A stretch of DNA of 38,049 nucleotides. Origin: JBMTVN01 sp046047235. Lineage in GTDB: Bacteria; Verrucomicrobiota; Verrucomicrobiia; Limisphaerales; JAHDYP01. The stretch is from contig JBJOII010000029.1 in the NCBI GenBank assembly GCA_046047235.1, positions 1 to 38,049 on the forward strand, written 5' to 3'. Below the pieces are notes generated by a model that was given only the letters and a program-made list of their open reading frames with translations, had not been told where the DNA came from and searched no databases. A program made the translations under genes and the position numbers. The first letter of the stretch is position 1; every line of letters starts with the position of its first letter. Positions 7,776 to 14,791 of this stretch are shown in pieces.

Positions 7776-8246
7776 TCATAAATACTCCCACCGCTCAAAA
7801 GTCGCCGCCTGCCCATACCGCCCCCCATCGTCCCCCACCAAATTCCATACGGTCGCACTCCCAATCCGAAACCGCCGCCCCGACTTCGCAATCCGAACCC
7901 CGGAATAGTCATCAATAAACCCCTGATTCGATACCGCCGCCAAAAATCTCGACCGCTCCTCCCGCTCCGGAACCTCCGCCGTATACCTCGATGGCGTCAC
8001 CACAAATTCCTCCCAACTCATGCCCCACAACTCCAACGCCGCCCGATTCCCATAGCTCAAAACCGGATCACCCTCCAACCCATGCGACGCCAATACAAAG
8101 GATGCCTCAAATACCCGACGCGATAACTCCACAGGATCAACCACCCCCACTCCCGCCAACAACTCCCGCCCCGTCATCACACGATAGCTCCGCAACATCA
8201 CACCCACATGCACCACAACATCCGCATCTCGCCAAATCGCTTCCAC
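7776..8246 (-). CDS. MEKHLA domain protein
   Basis: A 156-residue stand-alone MEKHLA domain, a PAS-related fold also found at the C-terminus of plant HD-ZIP III proteins. Diagnostic segments are visible: LLRSYRxxTGRELL, SHGLEGDPVLSYGNRAALELW, PSRYTAE-PEREERS, YSGVRIAKSGRRFRI and VWNLVGDDGGRYGQAA. The bacterial role is unknown; ligand or redox sensing is a guess from the fold. The gene is translated directly into DUF4202. The divergent haloperoxidase-like gene starts 146 bp away, so the interval 8247-8392 probably holds both promoters; no clear boxes were found there. Confidence 0.9.
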   Translation of the reverse strand: MEAIWRDADVVVHVGVMLRSYRVMTGRELLAGVGVVDPVELSRRVFEASFVLASHGLEGDPVLSYGNRAALELWGMSWEEFVVTPSRYTAEVPEREERSRFLAAVSNQGFIDDYSGVRIAKSGRRFRIGSATVWNLVGDDGGRYGQAATFERWEYL

Positions 8247-8392
8247 CCCCCGCAGCTACCAAATCCCACCCACCCAAATCAACCCCTAGTTCTCCCCCCA
8301 CCGAACAATCCTTGCACCCAAACCCGCCTGCCTTCACAGTCCACAATAGTAGATCACTGCCAATCACTCACTCCCCGGAACCACGCCAAGCC

Positions 8393-9877
8393 ATGAAAGA
8401 AGCCGGCTCCAAACTCTCCCCCACTCTCCTCCTACTCCTCACCCTCCTCTCCGCCCACCTCCACGCCGCCACCCCCAACCCCGCTCTCGCCTATAACTCC
8501 CTTATCCTTGACGCCATCCGTAACGAAAATACCGGCCCCACCTCCAGTACACGCAACCTCGCCATCCTCCATACCGCCATCTACGACGCCGTCAACTCCA
8601 TCCACCCCACCCACCAATCCTACCTGACCATACCCGCACCCCCTCCCAATACCTCCGCCGAAGCCGCCGCCACCAGCGCAGGCCAAACCATCATGCGCAT
8701 CCTCTACCCCTCCCTCTCCGCCCAAACCGATGCCCTCCATCTCCAAATCCTCGCAACCCTCCCCGCCGATCAAACCACCACCAATGGCCTCCTCCATGGC
8801 CAAACGGTCGCCAACCTTATGCTCCAATCCCGCCAAGGCGATGGCTCCTCCACCCAAGTCCCCTATATCCCCAGTAACGACCCAGGCCAATGGCTCCGTA
8901 CCCCACCCTTCTACCGCCCCCCCCTGGACCCCCACTGGCGCTACGTCACACCCTTCTGCCTCGATAACCTCGAACGCTTCGTCGCCCCGGGCCCTCCCCC
9001 ACTCAATAGCGAACAATACGCCACAGACCTCCTCGAAGTCCAAACCCTAGGCAGCCTCAACAGCACCACCCGCACACCCGACCAGGAACAAACCGCCGTC
9101 TTCTGGTCCGACTTCTCCTACACCGCCATGCCCCCAGGCCACTGGCACGAAATCGCCGCCACCCTCTGCCTTCAATATGACTTCCCCCTCGCACAATGCT
9201 CCCGCCTCCTCGCACTCCTCAGCCTCTCCCAAGCCGATGCCGCCATCGCCTGCTGGGAAGGAAAATACCGATACAACTTCTGGCGCCCCCTCACCGCTAT
9301 CCAACGAGCCAACGAAGATAATAACCCCAACACCACCGCCGACCCCAACTGGGACGGCCTCCTCCCTTCGCCCAACTTCCCCGAATACCCCAGCGGCCAT
9401 AGCACCTTCAGTAAAGCCGCAGCCCAAATCCTCACCCATATCCTCGGCACCGATGCCATCTCCTTCTCCGCCACGTCCGATTCCCTCCCCGGCATCACCC
9501 GCTCCTTCTCCAGCCTAAGCGCCTGCGCCGATGAAGTCGGCCGTAGCCGTATCTACGGCGGCTTCCACTTCGAATCCGCTAACCGCGACGGCAAAACCTC
9601 CGGCAAAAAAATCGCCTCCTTCATCGCCGCCAATTACCTGCTCCCCCTCACCGACCTCCCACTCCTCCGTATCGAACCGAGCCCCCCCTCCAACATCACG
9701 CTCCGCCTCCACGGCAACCCGGGATCCACCTACCACATCGAATATAGCCCCAACCTCATCACCTGGTTCCCTCTCACCAATTCCCCCGCCCAAACCGGCG
9801 GCACCCCCATCCCCCTCCAACCCACCGACAGCAACCTGCCCCGCTTCTACCGCGCCACCGAAATCCCCAACCCCTAA
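8393..9877 (+). CDS. secreted vanadium-dependent haloperoxidase / PAP2-superfamily protein
   Basis: This is likely an extracytoplasmic PAP2-superfamily enzyme related to vanadium chloro- and bromoperoxidases. The 494-residue product has a signal peptide (LLLLLTLLSAHLHAA). The vanadate or phosphate pocket is complete: K291 and R298 in KYRYNFWRP, S334-G-H-S337 in FPEYPSGHS, and R386 with H392 in RSRIYGGFHFESAN. The C-terminal 70 residues form the Y-H-I-E-Y-S-P-N-L-I-T-W ... FYRAT module shared in pattern with the protein at 346-1257. The start at 8393 is chosen for the signal peptide. Whether it oxidises halides or is an acid phosphatase cannot be told from sequence; the YNFWRPLTAI motif favours the haloperoxidase branch. 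Confidence 0.9.
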   Translation: MKEAGSKLSPTLLLLLTLLSAHLHAATPNPALAYNSLILDAIRNENTGPTSSTRNLAILHTAIYDAVNSIHPTHQSYLTIPAPPPNTSAEAAATSAGQTIMRILYPSLSAQTDALHLQILATLPADQTTTNGLLHGQTVANLMLQSRQGDGSSTQVPYIPSNDPGQWLRTPPFYRPPLDPHWRYVTPFCLDNLERFVAPGPPPLNSEQYATDLLEVQTLGSLNSTTRTPDQEQTAVFWSDFSYTAMPPGHWHEIAATLCLQYDFPLAQCSRLLALLSLSQADAAIACWEGKYRYNFWRPLTAIQRANEDNNPNTTADPNWDGLLPSPNFPEYPSGHSTFSKAAAQILTHILGTDAISFSATSDSLPGITRSFSSLSACADEVGRSRIYGGFHFESANRDGKTSGKKIASFIAANYLLPLTDLPLLRIEPSPPSNITLRLHGNPGSTYHIEYSPNLITWFPLTNSPAQTGGTPIPLQPTDSNLPRFYRATEIPNP

Positions 9878-9881
9878 ACCC

Positions 9882-10736
9882 TCACTCCTTCACCACGCTA
9901 CCCAACTCAAAATACCCCGCCTCAAACCTCCCCCCGCGTACCTCACCCGCCACCCAAGCCCTTCTCACCGCGTTGCATATCCCGTCCTCCGCATGCGCGT
10001 CCCCCAAACCGTCCTGATCCACCCCATCCACAAAATACCCCTCGCCCCCCACCCTCACCGCCAAATCACACCCGTTCCCCGGCATCCCAAATAAACACTC
10101 CCCACACGCCGCCTCCACCAACTCCAGCTTCCGAATCCGCACCTTCCGAAATTCCACCACCCCGGTCCGATGATGCATCTGAAGCAAAACACTCCCCCGC
10201 ATATACCGACTCTTGGTGTCCGTACAATCCACCGCCACCTTCCCGTTCACCCATGTCCTCAAATGATTCCCCTGCGCCACCACCCGCATCGTAAACCACT
10301 CGCCATCCCGAATCGCCGGCATCGGCGCCCGCGAACCCGGCTCCCCCAAATTGTAAATGCTCCCCGTCGGATTATTCTGGTCGAAATGATCACACTGAAC
10401 CTCATACCCCGGAGGATACTCCGCCCCCTTGTTCTCGTGCGGTTGACACCGGATATACACCCCGCTGTTCCCACGCCGATCCCCCTCATCCCAAATCCGG
10501 ACCTCCACCTCTAACTCAAAATCCCCATACTCCCCCTCAGTCACCAAATACCCCTGCCCCCCGCGCCCCACTAAAACCCCGTCCTTCACTTCCCACCTCG
10601 GCTCGTGTGCAAACCGATTCTCCCGCCAGCCAGCCATGTCCTGCCCATTAAATATGTCCTCCCACCCCCCAGCCCCCACCACTCCCACCCCCATCACAAC
10701 ACACATCATACCCAATAGAATTCGACTCGTTCTCAT
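9882..10736 (-). CDS. DUF1080 (3-keto-disaccharide hydrolase) domain fused to a DUF6370-like domain
   Basis: The 284-residue secreted protein has two parts after a hydrophobic signal peptide ending near GAGG. Residues 25-206 are a LamG-like DUF1080 domain: IFNGQDMAGW, GNSGVYIRCQP, GYEVQCDH, GEWFTMRVVAQGNHLRTWVNG, and closing VEFRKVRIRKLEL. DUF1080 members include 3-keto-glycoside hydrolases. Residues 207-284 (VEAACGECLFGMPGNGCDL ... YFVDG ... GDAHAEDGICNAVRRAWV ... RFEAGYFEL) resemble the Cys-rich DUF6370 family, usually a small separate exported protein. The fusion is clean, without a frameshift. It ends 4 bp from the convergent haloperoxidase-like gene. The DUF6370 identification is from memory of the motif pattern and is less certain than DUF1080. 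Confidence 0.85.
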   Translation of the reverse strand: MRTSRILLGMMCVVMGVGVVGAGGWEDIFNGQDMAGWRENRFAHEPRWEVKDGVLVGRGGQGYLVTEGEYGDFELEVEVRIWDEGDRRGNSGVYIRCQPHENKGAEYPPGYEVQCDHFDQNNPTGSIYNLGEPGSRAPMPAIRDGEWFTMRVVAQGNHLRTWVNGKVAVDCTDTKSRYMRGSVLLQMHHRTGVVEFRKVRIRKLELVEAACGECLFGMPGNGCDLAVRVGGEGYFVDGVDQDGLGDAHAEDGICNAVRRAWVAGEVRGGRFEAGYFELGSVVKE

Positions 10737-10836
10737 GCCCTAACCCCTACCACTTCCCCCAAACCCTGCCAAGCACCCGCAAAACAAAACGCAGAGACCC
10801 ACGCAAATCGGTCCAATTCCCCAGAAACCATAAACC

Positions 10837-10978
10837 TCAAGGAACCCTCACCAGCCGAATATCAAACACCCCACCCGCCGTGTTCCCCTCCCGCCCCCGA
10901 AACTCCACCCGCACCCGATTCCGAATCGCCCCAAGCAGCCAGCCAACCCAACCCCAACGACCGCAGCTTCATCCTCAT
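10837..10978 (-). pseudogene. possible decayed small secreted-protein gene
   Basis: On the - strand an ATG at 10978, preceded by GAGAGGTGG, begins a signal-peptide-like segment (MRMKLRSLGLGWLAAW). In another frame the stretch VEFRGREGNTAGGVFDIRLV runs to a stop at 10837 and looks like the tail of a secreted protein. The two parts need a frameshift to join, and the middle of any gene is missing. It may be chance; the case rests only on residue pattern. Confidence 0.25.
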
Positions 10979-11009
10979 ATTCCACCTCTCGCCATAACAC
11001 GCCCATCAC

Positions 11010-12452
11010 TCAGTCCCACGGCAGTGCATAACCCCGCCCCTCCAGCCTCGCCTTCAAATACCCGGTCCGATACCGATACCCGTCAAACTTCACCTCATCG
11101 CCAGTAAACCGCGGATCTCCCGTCCGCTCCAAATACTCACGCAACCTCCCCGTCAACTCCTCCACCACCCCCGCGTACTCCGAATCGCCCGCCACATTCC
11201 GCAACTGATCAGGATCCGCCCCGCAATCGTACAACTCCACCGCAGGCCGCTGCCCAAAACACAACCGGTACTCCTCGCTCCCCTCCATCCCCATCACCAC
11301 CCGCTTCGTCGGCCCATCATCGCAATCCGCAAACCGGTCCATCGGATGTGTCCCACCCTCCGCCACCCCCGCCGGCCACCGACCCGGCTCCAAATTCAAA
11401 ATCAACAACCACCGACCCGTCCGTATCCCCCGCGATGGATAACCCGCCACCGATGGCATCACCTGCGCCGGTGTATGCCGCTCCCGACCAAACACCACAA
11501 AATCACGCACCCCCTCCCCCTCACCAGCCCCTGTCAACAAAGGCACCAGACTCCTGCCCGTCATCACCCCAGGAACCCCCACCCCCGCCACCTCCAAAAA
11601 CGTCGGCGCCAAATCCGTCAGTGAAACAAAACTACCCACTCGCCCGCCCCCCTCAACCCTCGATCCCCATCGCATCGCCAACGGCATCCGCACCCCCGAA
11701 TCATACAAGTTCGCCTTGCTCCGCGGAAACGGCATCCCGTTGTCTCCCGTCATCACCACTAACGTGTTCTCCAACTCCCCCACCCGCTCCAACAAAGCCA
11801 ACGCCTTCCCCACATCCCCATCCCATCGCTCCACCTCCGCATAATAATCCGCCAAATCCCCCCGCACCTCCTCTGTGTCCGGTAAAAAACCCGGCACCCG
11901 CACCTTCCCCACCTCAACCCCCGCCATCTCACCACTCCCTAACTCGTAAGGCCGATGCGGATCCGATGTACCAAACCAAAAGCAAAACGGCCGACCCGAA
12001 TCCCTCGCCGCCATAAACTCCTCAAACGTGCTCCCCGGTCCACATGGATGCTCCCGGTAACCGCCCGCCTCAAAATCACCCGGCCCCCAAGCCTTCCGCC
12101 AATGCCCAATCTCGTAACCCGCCTCCCTCAACAAAAACATGAAGTTCGGAATCCCTGCTTCCAACGTGCTATGCAAATTCGCTCCCTCCCCCAACCGATA
12201 AAACTGTTGCCCAGTCAAAATCGAATTCCGGCACGGCGTACAACTCGGACTCGATACATACGCCTGATCAAATAACACCCCCTCCCTCGCCAATCGATCA
12301 AATGTCGGCGTCCGCACCACCCCATCCCCATACGCCCCCGCATGCGGCCACCCCCAGTCATCCGCCAACGCAAACAAGATGTTCGGCCGCTCCCCCGCCA
12401 CCAACACCCCCATCACCAATACCAAACCTCCAATGCATCCAGTCAGCCACAT
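11010..12452 (-). CDS. type I (formylglycine) sulfatase
   Basis: A secreted arylsulfatase-superfamily enzyme that hydrolyses sulfate esters or N-sulfates, most likely on a glycan. Counting from the start at 12452, a signal peptide (MWLTGCIGGLVLVMGVLVAG) is followed by the metal-site motif RPNILFALADDWG. The activation motif C-T-P-C-R lies at about residues 71-75; its first Cys becomes formylglycine through FGE. Then come FGTSDPHRPYELG and the second metal site VVMTGDNGMPFPRSKANLYDSGVRMP. The general layout is like heparan N-sulfatases. At 480 residues it is full length. The start is uncertain: ATG 12470 is equally possible. No maturase gene is in the window. A divergent SGNH lipoprotein gene starts 139 bp away. 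Confidence 0.92.
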   Translation of the reverse strand: MWLTGCIGGLVLVMGVLVAGERPNILFALADDWGWPHAGAYGDGVVRTPTFDRLAREGVLFDQAYVSSPSCTPCRNSILTGQQFYRLGEGANLHSTLEAGIPNFMFLLREAGYEIGHWRKAWGPGDFEAGGYREHPCGPGSTFEEFMAARDSGRPFCFWFGTSDPHRPYELGSGEMAGVEVGKVRVPGFLPDTEEVRGDLADYYAEVERWDGDVGKALALLERVGELENTLVVMTGDNGMPFPRSKANLYDSGVRMPLAMRWGSRVEGGGRVGSFVSLTDLAPTFLEVAGVGVPGVMTGRSLVPLLTGAGEGEGVRDFVVFGRERHTPAQVMPSVAGYPSRGIRTGRWLLILNLEPGRWPAGVAEGGTHPMDRFADCDDGPTKRVVMGMEGSEEYRLCFGQRPAVELYDCGADPDQLRNVAGDSEYAGVVEELTGRLREYLERTGDPRFTGDEVKFDGYRYRTGYLKARLEGRGYALPWD

Positions 12453-12591
12453 CACTCTCGTGTACCACATCAGCCGCACCCTAACCCACCCCCCACACAC
12501 TCGTCGAGTAACCTCCCACCCCACCACACATGCCCCTTCTCATCATCGACAAGCGCCCCTCAACGATCCAACCTTCCCCCAATCCGCCACC

Positions 12592-13635
12592 ATGCGTAAA
12601 CAGCTCGCCATCCTCGCCCTCGCCACCTGCATCACCCTGACCGGATGCATCCTTAAACCAACACCAGCACTCCTCCACCAGAAAGGGGAATCCGTGGTTC
12701 TGATCAAGACCCAACCCGCCTCGCTCGCTCACATACCTGCAGCAACCTCCACCATCACGGTCCGCAACACTTACCTGCCATCCACCAACTCCATCACGTT
12801 CCAGGAAGGATCCGATTACCTCATCAACCCGACCTCCGGCACGATCCGCCGCACCCCACATTCCCGCATCCCCGACTTCTCAACCAACTCGCTCTACGGC
12901 CAGGAACACTTCGACCATTCTAAATTCCCCGGGTTCGGCAACAATGGCTTCTTCGCCTTCATCGACTACACCTACGCCTCAGACTCCGACTGGCCTGAAC
13001 AACCCAACCAAACCCACCTCCTCCCCCATACGTTCCAAAAACTAAAAAGCCACCAGCCCGTCACGATCATCGCCTACGGCGATTCCATCACCGCCGGCGG
13101 CGACGCCACCCACCCATCCCTCATCTTCTGGCAACGCTGGGCCGACACCCTCCAGTCCAAATACCCGCACTCCCCCATCACCACCGTCAACGGCGCCACC
13201 GGCGGTGACTCCACCCGACAAGGCCTCGAACGACTCCAATCCAAAGTCCTCAGCCAACACCCCGACCTCGTCCTCATCGGCTTCGGCATGAATGACCACA
13301 ACATCAACGGTGTCCCCCTCCCCGAGTTCAAATCCAACCTCACCACAATCATCCAACGCATCCGCAAGGAGACCGGCGCCGAAATCCTCCTCTTCTCAGC
13401 CTTCCCCCCAAACCCAAACTGGAAATACGGATCCCACCAAATGGAACGCTACGCCCAAGCCACCGCCAACACCGCCTCCAAACTCAAATGTGCCTACGCC
13501 GACGTCTTCCATAACTGGCAGCAAATCTCCATACGCAAAAAACCTGAAGACCTGCTGGCCAACAATATCAACCACCCCAACGACTTCGGCCACTGGATCT
13601 ATTACCAGGTCCTCACTAAAGCCACATGCCACTAG
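12592..13635 (+). CDS. SGNH/GDSL-hydrolase lipoprotein
   Basis: This is a membrane-anchored esterase or lipase of the SGNH fold. The start at 12592 gives a lipoprotein signal with lipobox L-T-G-C (Cys19). The 347-residue product has an N-terminal beta-rich stretch of about 140 residues. The catalytic domain follows: block I YGDSITAGGD with the nucleophile Ser near 165, block II around NGATGGDSTRQG, block III GFGMNDHN, and block V HPNDFGHW with the catalytic Asp and His. Such enzymes often deacetylate glycans or cleave acyl esters. The PH-domain gene follows after 19 bp on the same strand, suggesting an operon that may continue to the A-T-TE gene. Confidence 0.92.
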   Translation: MRKQLAILALATCITLTGCILKPTPALLHQKGESVVLIKTQPASLAHIPAATSTITVRNTYLPSTNSITFQEGSDYLINPTSGTIRRTPHSRIPDFSTNSLYGQEHFDHSKFPGFGNNGFFAFIDYTYASDSDWPEQPNQTHLLPHTFQKLKSHQPVTIIAYGDSITAGGDATHPSLIFWQRWADTLQSKYPHSPITTVNGATGGDSTRQGLERLQSKVLSQHPDLVLIGFGMNDHNINGVPLPEFKSNLTTIIQRIRKETGAEILLFSAFPPNPNWKYGSHQMERYAQATANTASKLKCAYADVFHNWQQISIRKKPEDLLANNINHPNDFGHWIYYQVLTKATCH

Positions 13636-13654
13636 CAACAGCGCGGAATAACTC

Positions 13655-14194
13655 ATGCCAACCCCCCAAGCCGACATCTATGACCAACGCCTGCACCCCG
13701 CCGTCTTCGTCGTCCCCTTCGTGCTGCTCCTGGTCTCCGCTTTTGTCCTCCTCCCCCTCTCCACTCTCACCAGCTTCCTCCTCGCCGGCCTTGCCCAATC
13801 CCTCGGCTACACCCCCGCACACGCCAAACACCTCCTCCTGCTCACAACTCTCACGGTCATCGCTCTCGTCTTCGCCTCCTCCCTCCTCCTCGTCCTGCGC
13901 GGCTACGTCCACCACCGAATCCACATCTCTGACACCGCCCTGATCCTCCACACCGGCTTCCTCACTCTCTCAGAACATACGCTCCCTATCGCCAACATCG
14001 CCCACGTCCAAACCCAACATCCGCGCCTCGGTCGCCGCCTCAACTACGCCACAATCACGCTGACGGATAATACCGGCACCTCCCACACTCTCCCTTTCGT
14101 ACGATCCCCCAGTCTGCTCCTGACAGCCCTAAAGACACCCCACGCACCCAGGCTCCCCCGCTCAGCCCCACCCTCTCCCCCAAACCGTCCGTAG
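13655..14194 (+). CDS. bacterial PH domain (DUF304/bPH2) membrane protein
   Basis: A 179-residue inner-membrane protein with two transmembrane helices at about residues 18-45 and 62-83 (LLLLTTLTVIALVFASSLLLVL). A YdbT/bPH2-like beta domain follows (YVHHRIHISDTALILHTGFLTLSEHTLPIANIAHVQTQHPRLGRRLNYATITLT). The Pro/Arg-rich tail is low complexity. Related proteins are membrane-associated and of poorly defined role. The gene sits 19 bp after the SGNH lipoprotein gene; the 597-bp repeat block behind it may end the transcript. Confidence 0.85.
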   Translation: MPTPQADIYDQRLHPAVFVVPFVLLLVSAFVLLPLSTLTSFLLAGLAQSLGYTPAHAKHLLLLTTLTVIALVFASSLLLVLRGYVHHRIHISDTALILHTGFLTLSEHTLPIANIAHVQTQHPRLGRRLNYATITLTDNTGTSHTLPFVRSPSLLLTALKTPHAPRLPRSAPPSPPNRP

Positions 14195-14791
14195 TCGGTC
14201 CCGCCCTGCAGCCTGTTCAGACAAATGCGGGACCCTTGCCGGGCAGGCTCCTGCCCGAACCAACAAGGTGAGGGAAGATTAACACAACTCCCAAGAGACA
14301 AGGGTCACGGCTTGTCCCGGCGTAGCTCGCAGAGCGAAGACGGATGCCGCGTGACCGCGAATCATTGCACACAACCACGTCACGGCCGAAACGCAGCTCA
14401 ACTTCGCTCCGTGCCCCGTGTTTCAGAGCTTCGGAGTTTCTGTGTTTCGGAACAATCAGCTGTACGCTTGGAACGTTCTACGTCCCAGCGGCGCCACTGG
14501 ATTTCGCGAAGCGAAATCCAACCGATGCCCGCAACGCGGGCGACTGACAGGGACCTGTCCTGAGTCGGAGATCCTGAGCGAACCGGTGTCCGCCGGGAGT
14601 CGAAGGACCTGTCGAAGGACCGAATCGCCGGGAGGCGATCACCGGGATTTGCACTAGCGCAAATCCATCTCCCCTCTTCTCTCTCCCTGCGGTCCGCCCC
14701 CCAGACCGCACACCCACGCACCTTCCAGGTTGCCCTAGCCCGTCCCCTAAGCTCAAATGGCACGAAGATAAACTCAACTCGCTGCCACCGC
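14195..14791. repeat. 597-bp intergenic block with at least six short palindromes
   Basis: No gene is supported here. Perfect dyads are: CGGGCAGG/CCTGCCCG at 14240-14257, GGATTTCGC/GCGAAATCC at 14499-14519, GCCCGC/GCGGGC at 14527-14541, ATCGCC/GGCGAT at 14624-14639, GGATTTGC/GCAAATCC at 14645-14666 and TGCGGTC/GACCGCA at 14688-14710. The phrase TTTCGGAACA and a repeated GTCGAAGGACC element also occur. The block is less C-rich than its surroundings. Confidence 0.85.

Noticed and set aside
7991..8392. Upstream extension of the haloperoxidase-like frame
   Set aside because: The residues are Pro/Ser-rich shadow of the reverse MEKHLA gene. The ATG at 8393 yields a signal peptide.
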